NCBI GenBank assembly: GCA_030430535.1
Contig: JAUIKY010000002.1
Coordinates: forward strand, 62,001 to 126,000
Length of the DNA: 64,000 nt
Direction: 5' to 3'
From: Bacteroidia bacterium
GTDB lineage: Bacteria; Bacteroidota; Bacteroidia; Flavobacteriales; Flavobacteriaceae
Shown one piece after another: positions 36,527-46,521 of this stretch (positions are counted from its first letter, which is position 1; each line of letters begins with the position of its first letter). The position numbers and the translations under genes were made by a program. A model generated the notes under the pieces. It was not told the origin of the DNA. It did not search any database and worked only from the letters and a program-made list of their open reading frames with translations.

Positions 36527-37312
36527 TTAATTCCATTTAAAGGCAAAATATTTACATGATTCATCACTAGCATTACTGATACCGTGCCATAACTTTGAAT
36601 TTGCAAAATACAAATCTCCTGCCGAACCGCTGTAGGTTTTGCCATCAATCATCATCTCTGTGTCGCCCGATAAAACCAAAATAATTTCCGTTTCAATATG
36701 TTCATGTGGATTGTGACTTGGTCCTTTTCTATTTAGTTCCGTAATATGCATTTCGAAACGTTCGCACATACTGGTCGCTTTATCAAAATATTTTATCCCA
36801 CCACCTTTTTGGCTTGGTGTATAGATTAACTCCTTGGCGTTATAAACCATTGAACCGCCATGTTCCTCTCCTCGTTTAATATCGATAGGCTTTTTGGAAC
36901 GGTAACTCATGATGTAATAAGTTAAGTTTCCCTCACCAACGTTTTCAATACTGTGTACTTCGTTTGGCAAGAACAAAATTACACTTTCTGGACCAACGAT
37001 TTTACTTTTTCCTCCGATGGTCACTTTCATAAAGCCTTCCTTAATAATGATTAGTTCTTCGATATCTTTATTGGCATTGGGCTTGTTAGGTTTTGCTCCC
37101 GAATATTGCGTTGTTGCGTGGATTTCGAGGTATTCAAAATGGGGTGAAGAGCCTTCCATGATGTGTCGAATCTCCCTGTCCTCTCCTTCAACTATAGGCA
37201 AATTGCCCCACTTATAAACGCCGTTTTTCACGGCATTTAATTGTGCATTTAACAACAGTCCATTTAAGATAAGACAAAAAACCAAAATTCCTGTTTTCCA
37301 TTTAAAAACCAT
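36527..37312 (-). CDS. Exported bicupin protein
   Basis: 261 residues from the ATG at 37312, which avoids overlap with the GH43 gene and gives a good signal peptide (ILVFCLILNGLLLNAQ); the frame runs on upstream into GH43. Two cupin domains, about 50-140 (EELIIIKEGFMKVTIGGKS, VILFLPNEVHSIENVG) and 170-260 (HNPHEHIETEIILVLSGDTEMMI, GDLYFANSKLWHGISN). The second keeps the HxH...E metal ligands. Cytosolic single cupins such as KdgF linearise unsaturated uronates after pectate lyases; a periplasmic two-domain relative beside pectate lyases might do something similar, which is speculation. Confidence 0.7.
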   Translation of the reverse strand: MVFKWKTGILVFCLILNGLLLNAQLNAVKNGVYKWGNLPIVEGEDREIRHIMEGSSPHFEYLEIHATTQYSGAKPNKPNANKDIEELIIIKEGFMKVTIGGKSKIVGPESVILFLPNEVHSIENVGEGNLTYYIMSYRSKKPIDIKRGEEHGGSMVYNAKELIYTPSQKGGGIKYFDKATSMCERFEMHITELNRKGPSHNPHEHIETEIILVLSGDTEMMIDGKTYSGSAGDLYFANSKLWHGISNASDESCKYFAFKWN

Positions 37313-37316
37313 TATT

Positions 37317-38864
37317 TCAGTCGAGTTTATTGTAAACAAAATTATCAAATGTAACGTTGCCTTCTCCAAAGGCAAACAATCCGGCACGGAGACTTAAAAA
37401 TTCGCCGAAAACATTATGGTTAAAACCGCTAGACTCAATGCTCCTTTCAACCCGAGTCCAATTTTGGGCATCTTTACTAAAATAAAAACTCACTTCATTT
37501 TCGTCGTTTAAAATTCTTAAATAACCATGATTGCCCAACGTATTCTTTTCACTGATTTTTCTTCGTTGACGGTTATAAACGCTGAAGCGGTCTTCTTGAA
37601 CGGAAATGTGCATATTGGCTGTTTCATTGTAATACAAACATAGCCCCACTTCAACATCACCTTCAAAAGTGTATTCCACTTGAACTTCGTATTTTCTATC
37701 GGCACTATTTACCAAAATGGGTGAACTATCGGCAAACGATTTTCCTTCTGCCTTTAATATTAAAGCACCATCTTTAAAACCGATTCGTTCAGGATTGTAA
37801 TCCTTATAAAATTGCCATTGCAAGTTCAATTTTTCATTATCAAAGTCATCGCTTAAACCATGGTCGCGCTCAGAAGCAGACAAATTTGGAGAAGCGATAT
37901 CATTAAACGCTTTTACGCCATCGGGCACTTTAAACCAGCCATCTTCCGTCCATTCAATGGGCAGCATCAACGTTTGCCGCCCCAATGTTTGAAAGTGTTT
38001 CTCGTAGCCGTGATACATAATCCACCAATTGCCGTTTACGTCGTCAACCAATGTACCATGTCCTTGATTCCACCAGCGTTCACTTCTATCTTCGGTGTGG
38101 ACTATGGGGTTGTACGGTGAATTTTCAAAAGGTCCGTAAGGTGATTTAGCTCGCGCTGAAACCACCATATGTGCCGTTGCTGGGCCTGCCGTACCGCCTT
38201 CGGCCGTGGTTAAATAATAGTAACCATCCTTGACGGTAGATTTTGGTGATTCCAAACAAAAACATTCGGTACTCCATTCCTTTGGAAATTGCCAACCTTC
38301 GTAGTTTTTAACGGGTTCTTCAGCAGTGGCCAAACCATCATCGGTCAGTTTCACCACATAGCCTTTTGAAAGGTACAAGTAACGATTACCTTCATCGTCT
38401 TCAACATGACCGGGGTCTATGTATCCGCTTAAATTCAAATCGACCGGTTCGCTCCATGGGCCTTCTGGTGAATCGGCATAAACCACCCAATTGGTTCCAC
38501 CTGCCGGAAAATAGATATAATATTTGTTCTTCACATAAACCAAATCTGGTGCCCAAACCGAACCAACATTTTTGGTCAATCCGTGTGATATGCGTTTCCA
38601 ATTAATTAAATCGGTGGAGTGCCAAACTATCAAGCCCGGGTAATAATTAAATGACGAGTGCGTCATGTAATAATCCTTGCCCACTCGCACAATGGAAGGA
38701 TCGGGATAATCACCTCCTAAAATGGGATTTGAAAATGTTTGTTCTTCGGTTTCAACTTTAGCTTGGACATTATCAGCTTGATTGTTTTTGCAACTGAAAA
38801 GTGCCAGCCCTAAAAAAAACATACTGCTAAATATTAAGGCTTTTGGTAATCTCTGTTTATTCAT
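37317..38864 (-). CDS. GH43 lipoprotein with C-terminal concanavalin-like domain
   Basis: 515 residues, lipobox ALFSC (Cys25). A five-bladed GH43 propeller at about 45-335 holds the catalytic base Asp in GGDYPDPSIV, the pKa modulator in WAPDLVYV, and the acid in FCLESPKS. A beta-sandwich domain follows (about 345-515; DDFDNEKLNLQWQFYKDYN, HNVFGEFLSLRAGLFAFG) as in many beta-xylosidase/alpha-arabinofuranosidase GH43 proteins. Likely removes arabinose or xylose side groups from pectin. 22 bp after the pectinesterase-fold gene. Confidence 0.9.
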   Translation of the reverse strand: MNKQRLPKALIFSSMFFLGLALFSCKNNQADNVQAKVETEEQTFSNPILGGDYPDPSIVRVGKDYYMTHSSFNYYPGLIVWHSTDLINWKRISHGLTKNVGSVWAPDLVYVKNKYYIYFPAGGTNWVVYADSPEGPWSEPVDLNLSGYIDPGHVEDDEGNRYLYLSKGYVVKLTDDGLATAEEPVKNYEGWQFPKEWSTECFCLESPKSTVKDGYYYLTTAEGGTAGPATAHMVVSARAKSPYGPFENSPYNPIVHTEDRSERWWNQGHGTLVDDVNGNWWIMYHGYEKHFQTLGRQTLMLPIEWTEDGWFKVPDGVKAFNDIASPNLSASERDHGLSDDFDNEKLNLQWQFYKDYNPERIGFKDGALILKAEGKSFADSSPILVNSADRKYEVQVEYTFEGDVEVGLCLYYNETANMHISVQEDRFSVYNRQRRKISEKNTLGNHGYLRILNDENEVSFYFSKDAQNWTRVERSIESSGFNHNVFGEFLSLRAGLFAFGEGNVTFDNFVYNKLD

Positions 38865-38886
38865 TGTTTAGTTTAGTTTGTGGCTA

Positions 38887-41424
38887 TTATAGCCATTCAA
38901 TTTTTAAATCTTTAATTAAGGTGGCTCCGCCACGCACCGTTCCCGTGTGCTGAAAACTTACTCCGCCAAAATTATTCGGTGTGATTTCAGTTTCCATTTC
39001 CACCACTTTAACGACTTCCTTTTCATCGTGTTTTGTAAAATAATCCGAAGTATTTTCGGCGTGCACTTTCAACACATTTCCTTTAACCTCTATTGTGATT
39101 TTGCAATTGGGGCGGTAACAAGACGCGGAAACAGGTTGGCTAATTGGCGTTGCGTTTCCGTTTTCGTATTTCATCAATATAAAATCGATGGCATCGCTGT
39201 ATTTTGTGGTTCGTATTAAACGCAGTGCATAACCATTCATGTGTTCAAAATCCATTTTAATACCAACGTCCATGTACTGCATTCTAGCACTACTAAACCC
39301 TTGGCCAGCGGTTTTGGCAGGAATGGCCAGAAAACTCATTTTCATGTCGCCAAAATGATTACCAAGAGGTTTGTATCGCATTCGGGCACCTTTAGTATTT
39401 TGCACAAAACCTTTTGTTCCGGCAGCCCCGTTGATGCCTTCCCCATAATACCAAGGGTCTTTGCTATTATCGGCCTCCCAATTGAACGCTTTGGTATCGG
39501 CTGGAGCATAACTGTCCAAAGCCCAAAATCCAGGCAGAACTTTTGGCTGATAGGCACATGACATATTTTCGAGATTTGGCACCAAAATATTGGAGTTTCC
39601 CATAAAATCCGTTTCTTTTATTCTTTTGCCAAAAACCACAGACTTTGGAGTTCCAGGATGGCAACGCAAATGGTTGGGCGACACGCTGGTTTTTATAAAA
39701 TAACCGATATCGCCTTCGGAAATGGTATAGGTTTTCATGGGTTTATTGAACCTTGAAACAGCAACTTCAATCGGGTTACTTCCTTGGGCATCCTCACAAC
39801 GATACCAAGTGATTATGGATTCATCTTCAAAATCCATATCTAAAACGTAATCCACATGTAATTTGCCTTCCTTTTTACTGATTTTTGGAGTTTTTAAAAA
39901 TGATGGCGGTGGCAAAAATGATGGCGAAATATCAAAGACAGAAGCCGCTTCTAATCCCGAGGCGGTTGAAGCCGATACAACAATCTGTTTGGTTTCATTT
40001 TCCTTATTGGTTGGAATCACCCAACAGGTACCATCGGCATTTGGTTTTAATTCGACATACGGCTGATACTCCTCTGAAATACTCCAAGTTATGGGTACTC
40101 CTGAAACTTCAAAATTGCCAAATCGATTTACCGTTGTTTTTAAAAGCAAACTATCCTTTCCTGTTTCTAATTTCTTTTGAGTTGGAGTAATGATTAATTG
40201 TGTCGGTATCTCAGATAAATTTTTGCCTGTTTCTTTTTTAGCTTTTTGAACTATGGGTTTAATTTCCATCGGGTCCCAATCGTCATTTCCGCGGAGTAAA
40301 TTATAGGTATTGTAAATCGTTTTTCCGTTGTAATCGAAACGATACGCGTTAGGCACCGATTTGTTGGCCATATCCACCGTAGCATACGGATGGGATTTAC
40401 CGATAAACAAAGGCTCATCATTCAAACTCACATTGTATTGATAATGCCTTGATTCTAAAGCGGGTTTATCACGCCAACCGATATAAATTAAATCTTCAGC
40501 TGAAAAGCGCGTATCTACCACAGCTACCGGTCCACCTGCCTTTTTAAAATATTGATTGCCTCGGGCAAATACTCGAATATCGCAGTTTAAAAATACCGAG
40601 CCCGTGCCATCGGTTCTATAAAATGGTTTTGAGGAATAAAAATCAAATGTGCTGTTGAGGTAGACGGCGCTGCCGTTAAGGGCGTCGTCGGTCATTTCAA
40701 AATGACAATCTTCAAAAAGTGTGCGTTTGCTTCCCCAAAACGGACCTAAATTCAACCGACTAATAAAACGCGAATTTTTCACAAAAACTTTATCGCCATT
40801 TGAAAACACCAACTGCGCCTGCACAATGGCCGCCCCTCTTTTTTTTCGATTTAGTTCAGGGTTCAGTGGGTACTCCAAATCGATATTGCAATAATTCCCG
40901 AAGGTGATATTTTCGGCTTGTGTACCATCTCCTTTTATATTCAGCATGGTAAAATTACCTTTCGCGCCCATGGTTTGCCCACGGTTAGAAGCGATAATGA
41001 CTTCTTCTGGGCTATCGGAGAGTCCATAAAATTTTAACCACTCGCATGATATTTCTAAGCCGAAAGGGACTGGATTCCCAGGTTTTGGAACTCGAATTTC
41101 AGGGTCGTCGGGATTATCTACCCAATACACCCAAGGCGCCATGTAAAGTACCATTGGTGAACGTTCTGTTCCGTGGGTTAAGTGTTTCGATGCTTCGTTT
41201 ATGGAATTATAAACAAATGGATGTTTTGAAACCTCTTCATCGCCTAATTCTCCATCAATAAAAAATGCTTTAGGCCCCAATTCTATTTTTTTGCCTTTAT
41301 AAACAATATGGTCGCCATGAAACTTTACCGCTGAAGAAAGGCCTTGCGGATAGCTTTGGGAAAATAAACAGGACACTATAAAAAAATGCACATATACCAA
41401 GAACCTGTTTATTTTCCCCGCCAT
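38887..41424 (-). CDS. Pectin-lyase-fold (pectinesterase-like) multidomain secreted protein
   Basis: 845 residues with signal peptide (ends LFSQ). Residues about 65-345 form a beta-helix like CE8 pectinesterases (VYNSINEASKHL, AENITFGNYCN, VFVKNSRFISRLNLGP, RTLFEDCHFEMTDDALNGSA, VFLNCDIRV). The canonical pectinesterase QAVA and DFIFG motifs are not clear, so methylesterase activity is uncertain. Ig-like segments follow (about 410-620) and a concanavalin-like C-terminal domain (about 690-845). Eight bases after the PL1 gene. Confidence 0.6.
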   Translation of the reverse strand: MAGKINRFLVYVHFFIVSCLFSQSYPQGLSSAVKFHGDHIVYKGKKIELGPKAFFIDGELGDEEVSKHPFVYNSINEASKHLTHGTERSPMVLYMAPWVYWVDNPDDPEIRVPKPGNPVPFGLEISCEWLKFYGLSDSPEEVIIASNRGQTMGAKGNFTMLNIKGDGTQAENITFGNYCNIDLEYPLNPELNRKKRGAAIVQAQLVFSNGDKVFVKNSRFISRLNLGPFWGSKRTLFEDCHFEMTDDALNGSAVYLNSTFDFYSSKPFYRTDGTGSVFLNCDIRVFARGNQYFKKAGGPVAVVDTRFSAEDLIYIGWRDKPALESRHYQYNVSLNDEPLFIGKSHPYATVDMANKSVPNAYRFDYNGKTIYNTYNLLRGNDDWDPMEIKPIVQKAKKETGKNLSEIPTQLIITPTQKKLETGKDSLLLKTTVNRFGNFEVSGVPITWSISEEYQPYVELKPNADGTCWVIPTNKENETKQIVVSASTASGLEAASVFDISPSFLPPPSFLKTPKISKKEGKLHVDYVLDMDFEDESIITWYRCEDAQGSNPIEVAVSRFNKPMKTYTISEGDIGYFIKTSVSPNHLRCHPGTPKSVVFGKRIKETDFMGNSNILVPNLENMSCAYQPKVLPGFWALDSYAPADTKAFNWEADNSKDPWYYGEGINGAAGTKGFVQNTKGARMRYKPLGNHFGDMKMSFLAIPAKTAGQGFSSARMQYMDVGIKMDFEHMNGYALRLIRTTKYSDAIDFILMKYENGNATPISQPVSASCYRPNCKITIEVKGNVLKVHAENTSDYFTKHDEKEVVKVVEMETEITPNNFGGVSFQHTGTVRGGATLIKDLKIEWL

Positions 41425-41432
41425 TATATTTT

Positions 41433-44240
41433 TTACTTAACTATTATTTTTTGAGTGTGTAATATTTGCTTTGAACTTGAATCGATAAGCTTCATAACAA
41501 AAACACCTTTTGAATTTATTTTTATTTCGTTAGCTTGATTTGCTTCAATGATTCCGTTGGAAATCTCTTTTCCTAACACGTCGAACAATTTAAATTCTGA
41601 CTGGTCGAAATCACTTTTCATTCTAATTGAAAACGTTCCGTCATTAGGTATTGGCCAAACCTTAAGATCCTCAATTATTTTTTCATCTACTGATAGGGTT
41701 AAATCAACACCATTAACAATATTTACCGTTCTGGTCATGCTATCGCCCTCTGAATCGGTTACCGTAAAATCGAATGACCCTAACCCTTCTGCAGATGGCG
41801 TAAACTCTAAAATATTACCATTTAAATTGGTTGAACCATTAACTTCATTTGAAATTTGATATGATGGACTGCTAGTAAACCCTCTAGAAAGTTCCTGTAA
41901 ATCGATATTGATGGTTTCACCGCTTTCTGTACTGTAATGTGGCAAAGACATCCATTGTAAGTAATAATCTAAGTTAGTATATCCATCCATATTATCATCA
42001 GCGTTAGCATCTGAAAAATCGCCAGCCGGAGAGTTTAAATTTGTTCCGATAGCTGTTTCGTACCAGTTAGGTAAACCATCATTATCAGAATCCCAATCTG
42101 CAGGTCTGGTTATAAAAGGGTAGTTTTCGTAGCCTCCCGAATCGGCTTCACGGTCTGGGAATCCTTTTTTACCCGTTACGCTACCCGTAACCGAATATGT
42201 TCCAGCCAATGTTTCTGTAACCATTCTTGTATCATGATCATCCATAGCCGGTTGCGTACAACCTACATCTGACAATACTAATTTATAAGCGTGATCCGCT
42301 GACTGCGTTTCAACATAAGAAGGGAAAAATGGAGTATCAACAAAAGTTTCATATTGTGTATTTGCACCATTTGAATCTCTTGACCTTCTTCCATATTCTT
42401 GATTGGTTTCATCAAAATAGCCCGGCATTTTGTTAGCATCAAAAAAGGCGCGTTGCATACCCATACCAACATTTTCGTGATCAATGGTAAAAGCATAGCG
42501 CTCTAATTGCATACCCGGACCAGGTTTATAATAGTTTCCAACAAAACTCACTTCTTTTGCACCACCGTCGGTAGTTCTTGATCCCCAATTGTACACCACA
42601 TTATTAGTAATATCCAAATAGCCTTTGTAAAACCCATCTCCATCAAGGCCTCCAGCTAAACTCCAGTTTCTCCCATAATTATGTGCCAAAAGGTTGTGAT
42701 GAAAACTTCCTACGCCACCCCCAATTGAAGCCGCGTAACCATGTTCTGTACCCGAAGGATAATTTAAATGGTCGGCAGCATTCAATGCCTCAGACACCAA
42801 GGAGTGTTGGAAGGTTACGTTGCCAGCATCCCGAGAACTAATAGCTTCATCTACCGTCCAACTGATAGAACAGTGGTCTATAATGTTGTGGTCTCCTTTA
42901 AGCCCCATACCGCCCATATCGGCATTCCAATCGTATCCTAATCTTACTCTTAGGTGCTGCACAATGTTATCGTTGCTTCCTAAACCTAAAGAACTCCCTT
43001 TAATGGTAATGCCCTTTCCTGGTGCGGTTTGGCCCGCAATGGTAACATAAGGAGAATTGCAAACCAAACGCGAATTAAGCTCGATTATTCCCGAAACATT
43101 AAATACAATTGTTCTCGGACCAATATTATTCTCAACGGCTTCTCTTAAACTTCCAGGACCATTATCATTTAAATTGGTTACTGCAACCACCTTTCCGCCG
43201 CGGCCACCTCGTGCAAAACGTCCGTACCCTTCTGCTCCCGGAAATGCCAATTGCGCTGGACAAAAACGCCATATATTTCCTTTTGTAATTTCTCCTTCGG
43301 ATGTTATTTGGTCAATTCTCCAAAAATACGTTCCGCCAGTGTACAATCCGTTGACTTGATAACTGTTGTTTGAAGTGTTTTGGTTTCCCATAAACTCTGA
43401 AGAAGACGTATCGGCAACCTCAACAGCCATTTCATCCGTTCCAAAATAAATGTTTTGTGATGCAGCACTTTCTGCGGGTGTCCATTCCAATAAAATGTTT
43501 CCAGATGATAATTCGGTATGCTCGTTATTATGTGCCGGAACAGGATCTTTAGCTTGATAAAAAAGGTTTGGAGTATTCAGTTCAAAACCATTTATCATCA
43601 CATTTTTATACTGCTCGCTTCCTGAAGTTTCAGCGGCAAACAATATTACCACATCATTTCCAGAAGTCGCTTCAAAGGTAAGATATGCTGTTTTGGCTTC
43701 GGCAGAAGTAGCAGCGCGAAGCGACGGAGCTACATTGTCCTCTACTAAATTTCCGTCAACAGAAATGTCAATAGGACTGTACGTGTACGTATCGTTTGAT
43801 GTCTGGTTTAAAAACACAAGTAAGGTATGGGTGCCTGTGGCCAAACCGCTAATGCGAAATTCTATTTGGCCTCCTTGATCGGCAGTTCCTCCTTTAACGG
43901 TAATACCATCATTAACCAGTTTTCCATCTTCCGAGGCTTGGATGCCTGCTTTGTACCAACTAGAGCTTATTTCATCTCCAAAACTTCCAACTTTGGTTAC
44001 CGTAAAAGTTACCCCGTTCTCAGTCTTGCTCGTAGTAGTAACCCCAGCAATCACCCAAGGCGTATAACCAACTTGATTTACTTCTGATTGACTTCTGCCA
44101 GCTTGGTCAAAATCCATTTTAACTACTGGGTTTTGGGCCATAACGGCTAAAAAACACGTAGAAAAAAATCCTAATATTAGGCCAAGAAAAGGTTTCGAAA
44201 ACCTTTTACATAATACTCTGGGGACATCATTTTTCTTCAT
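41433..44240 (-). CDS. PL1-type pectate lyase with T9SS C-terminal sorting domain
   Basis: 935 residues. Signal peptide, an N-terminal beta-sandwich (about 38-235), a fibronectin-like segment (about 240-330), then the pectate lyase beta-helix (about 335-740): AFPGAEGYGRFARGGRGG, NLNDNGPGSLREAVE, YVTIAGQTAPGKGITI, IIDHCSISWTVDEAISS. A calcium-binding type-3 repeat (DSDNDGLPNWYETAIG) follows and the last 75 residues are a type A T9SS domain (LKVWPIPNDGTFSI ... GVFVMKLID). It is therefore secreted by the type IX system and cleaves polygalacturonate by beta-elimination. 12 bp after PL10. Confidence 0.9.
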   Translation of the reverse strand: MKKNDVPRVLCKRFSKPFLGLILGFFSTCFLAVMAQNPVVKMDFDQAGRSQSEVNQVGYTPWVIAGVTTTSKTENGVTFTVTKVGSFGDEISSSWYKAGIQASEDGKLVNDGITVKGGTADQGGQIEFRISGLATGTHTLLVFLNQTSNDTYTYSPIDISVDGNLVEDNVAPSLRAATSAEAKTAYLTFEATSGNDVVILFAAETSGSEQYKNVMINGFELNTPNLFYQAKDPVPAHNNEHTELSSGNILLEWTPAESAASQNIYFGTDEMAVEVADTSSSEFMGNQNTSNNSYQVNGLYTGGTYFWRIDQITSEGEITKGNIWRFCPAQLAFPGAEGYGRFARGGRGGKVVAVTNLNDNGPGSLREAVENNIGPRTIVFNVSGIIELNSRLVCNSPYVTIAGQTAPGKGITIKGSSLGLGSNDNIVQHLRVRLGYDWNADMGGMGLKGDHNIIDHCSISWTVDEAISSRDAGNVTFQHSLVSEALNAADHLNYPSGTEHGYAASIGGGVGSFHHNLLAHNYGRNWSLAGGLDGDGFYKGYLDITNNVVYNWGSRTTDGGAKEVSFVGNYYKPGPGMQLERYAFTIDHENVGMGMQRAFFDANKMPGYFDETNQEYGRRSRDSNGANTQYETFVDTPFFPSYVETQSADHAYKLVLSDVGCTQPAMDDHDTRMVTETLAGTYSVTGSVTGKKGFPDREADSGGYENYPFITRPADWDSDNDGLPNWYETAIGTNLNSPAGDFSDANADDNMDGYTNLDYYLQWMSLPHYSTESGETINIDLQELSRGFTSSPSYQISNEVNGSTNLNGNILEFTPSAEGLGSFDFTVTDSEGDSMTRTVNIVNGVDLTLSVDEKIIEDLKVWPIPNDGTFSIRMKSDFDQSEFKLFDVLGKEISNGIIEANQANEIKINSKGVFVMKLIDSSSKQILHTQKIIVK

Positions 44241-44252
44241 TGCAATAATTAT

Positions 44253-45830
44253 TTAATTTGATTTAATATAGTTAATCAACACTTTCATATTTCTAATGAA
44301 AGTTCCTGTTGATATAAATTCTTGATTCGTTTCATTGGGATATGGCGAAGTGTCTGTTTCATCACCTACCCTTGTAGTGGCGTATTGGTAGGTTGGCTCC
44401 GTTTTTTTTCCATCACCAATATAGGGATTGCTTATGTAGGCACGTGTAGTAAGCCATCTGCCTTGACTATCCAGTTGATTTACCACTTCGTCAACTCTAT
44501 TCTGGTCAACCCCAAAATTATAAGTATGCCTGTTTAAATCGTAGTATTTTTGAGGTGCTACTACAAAATTAAAGCTTTTTGGCGTAAAAGGCGAATTATC
44601 AATTAGTTCTTCTTTTGAAAGGTTTAAGGCTTTTTTATATTCCTCTTTCAGTTCATCCAATCGTACATAGGCTTTACCGTAGTAATGGGATAATAAATTA
44701 TTATCATTTTCATCAATGTAATAACGGCCGTACTTAACGTTTGAACCCTTTCGGTGCACGTAAATTGGCTTGTTAGTAATAGCATCAACAAATGTGGGGT
44801 ATGTTCTGTGTCCTTCCTGTTTTTCCTTTGGAAGTTTACTCGCTTCCAACCATTCTATGGCTTTAGGAATACCTTCAAGGAATTTTTTATTGCCCGTTAA
44901 TTTATAGAACCTGATAAGGTGCATGGCATTTTCGCAAGTTGTACTGGGCAAAAATGCAGCAGGTTCGTAAGTACGCGCACTGGCCGCTTTCATTTCCATA
45001 TTAAGCTGTTGCCCCCACGCTCCGCAACTATCCTGTGAAATTCTATAAAACTCCATGCCTTTGTAAATAGGGTCTAAAAACCGTTCTTGCCCCAAAACCA
45101 AATAGCATTGCATCAAAAAATTGATGTTTTCCCAAATCACATCATCATTAAATGTGTAAAAAGCAGTGTAATCTGGAAATCCGTGGTTTTCAAAACCACT
45201 GCGCAACGGATAGCGTTGGGGCCACCCACCATTGGGGTACTGGCTTTCTATAATAAAATCGATAGCCTTATCCAATGCAGGTTTGTAAACTGGATCCATT
45301 TTTTCGAGGTACATCCGCATTAAAAAACGGGCCGCATCAGAGGTTACATCATCATCGAAAGTAGCATTGCCATAATAATGCTGGAATTCCTCTAAACGCC
45401 AACCGTTTTTGCCTATAGTACTGTACCATTGTTTTAATGAACGATCGCCAGCAAAATCAATCATATAATTCCATCCACCTTCATCACTTTGCCCCCAAAT
45501 TATGGCTCTTGCGGCTTTCTCGGCAGCAGAATAATAATATTCGTTATTTGTGGCTCGGTAGGCATCCAAAAACACATGCCCCATACTTATGGTGCCGGGA
45601 TGCTGTAACCAAACCATGGTTTTATATGCTTCCATTTCACCCCATTGCCTTGAAAAATCGGGCATATAATACCAAACGTACCCACCATTATAACTTACTT
45701 CTTCAACCATAAACTCTGTGGCACTCAGCATGGCTTTTAAAACTTGCTCATTTTGTGGCATGTTCTGCGCTTTAGATTTTAAACCTAGAAGAAGCAATAA
45801 AGTAAGTGAACTATGGAAAATACTTTTCAT
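44253..45830 (-). CDS. PL10-type pectate lyase
   Basis: 525 residues from the ATG at 45830; a second ATG nine bases upstream (45839) is possible. Signal peptide ends near LKSKAQ. The protein is an alpha/alpha-toroid pectic acid lyase: MVWLQHPGTISMGHVFLDAY, WGQSDEGGWNYMIDFAGD, ESQYPNGGWPQRYP (the conserved NGGWPQRYP), PDYTAFYTFNDDV, EHPRT-like GHRTYPTFVDAIT. It degrades polygalacturonate to unsaturated oligogalacturonides. 11 bp after the LamG gene in the same transcript. Confidence 0.9.
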   Translation of the reverse strand: MKSIFHSSLTLLLLLGLKSKAQNMPQNEQVLKAMLSATEFMVEEVSYNGGYVWYYMPDFSRQWGEMEAYKTMVWLQHPGTISMGHVFLDAYRATNNEYYYSAAEKAARAIIWGQSDEGGWNYMIDFAGDRSLKQWYSTIGKNGWRLEEFQHYYGNATFDDDVTSDAARFLMRMYLEKMDPVYKPALDKAIDFIIESQYPNGGWPQRYPLRSGFENHGFPDYTAFYTFNDDVIWENINFLMQCYLVLGQERFLDPIYKGMEFYRISQDSCGAWGQQLNMEMKAASARTYEPAAFLPSTTCENAMHLIRFYKLTGNKKFLEGIPKAIEWLEASKLPKEKQEGHRTYPTFVDAITNKPIYVHRKGSNVKYGRYYIDENDNNLLSHYYGKAYVRLDELKEEYKKALNLSKEELIDNSPFTPKSFNFVVAPQKYYDLNRHTYNFGVDQNRVDEVVNQLDSQGRWLTTRAYISNPYIGDGKKTEPTYQYATTRVGDETDTSPYPNETNQEFISTGTFIRNMKVLINYIKSN

Positions 45831-45841
45831 ATATAACATGC

Positions 45842-46516
45842 TTAAAATTCCATAAAGTCTATAGGCTCTATTTTCATTGGAGTTATTTTTAATTTATAAA
45901 TGATGCCTTTGAACCAAGAACGTTTATTTAACCGAACGCCCAAAGATGTTTTTCCTGTTTCAATGGGTTGAAACGCATAGTTTTCATGCAGCTCTTTTTT
46001 TCCGTTAACATAGGTTGTTAAACTATTGGGCGCTACCACAAAAGCCACATGGTGCCATTTGCCCAAAGAATGCGTTAAGGTTGAATCGATTAATGCCCGT
46101 TTGTTCCCTTTTGAAGCCGCAAAACCATCAAAATACCATTGGCCATTTTTTGCTCGAATTTCCAACAGCATACGGTCGTATGACACTTCGCCCATGTGAA
46201 CAATACGCTGTTCGAAATCGCCGTCTTTAGCGGGATTGAATATCATTTCTATAGTGAACTCTTTGAGGGTTCCCAAAGGATTTTTATCCAAATAAATGGC
46301 ATCATCCTCACCATCAAAACGAACAGCCTTACCATACGGGGAGCTTACTATTTGAGGATTTCCATGAATTTGTACACCTCTTGCATTTTCATCTAAAAGA
46401 TCAGAAAGTACCCATTGCACTTCTCCTCCACCGTTTTTGTCTTGTTTGTTTTTACAAGCCATGAAAACACACAAAACGAATGTGCTGAATACTATTTTAG
46501 GCGTTAAGTTTTTCAT
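45842..46516 (-). CDS. LamG/concanavalin-like lipoprotein, first gene of pectin operon
   Basis: 224 residues, lipobox FMACK (Cys21). Residues about 45-220 are a LamG-type jelly-roll (GKAVRFDGEDDAIYLDKNP, FTIEMIFNPAKDG, KWHHVAFVVAPNSLTTYVNG). No enzyme residues are evident, so it is likely a surface carbohydrate-binding protein. It has its own well-formed promoter (46536-46566) and operator. First gene of the unit that runs through to the mutarotase. Confidence 0.82.
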   Translation of the reverse strand: MKNLTPKIVFSTFVLCVFMACKNKQDKNGGGEVQWVLSDLLDENARGVQIHGNPQIVSSPYGKAVRFDGEDDAIYLDKNPLGTLKEFTIEMIFNPAKDGDFEQRIVHMGEVSYDRMLLEIRAKNGQWYFDGFAASKGNKRALIDSTLTHSLGKWHHVAFVVAPNSLTTYVNGKKELHENYAFQPIETGKTSLGVRLNKRSWFKGIIYKLKITPMKIEPIDFMEF

Positions 46517-46521
46517 TGAAA

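Noticed and set aside
31994-46516. A fucoidan or ulvan utilisation locus
   Set aside because: FucP, fuconolactonase and rhamnose genes could suggest it, but no sulfatase, ulvan lyase or GH29/GH95-type fucosidase with clear motifs is present; pectate lyases, GH28 and esterases point to pectin.
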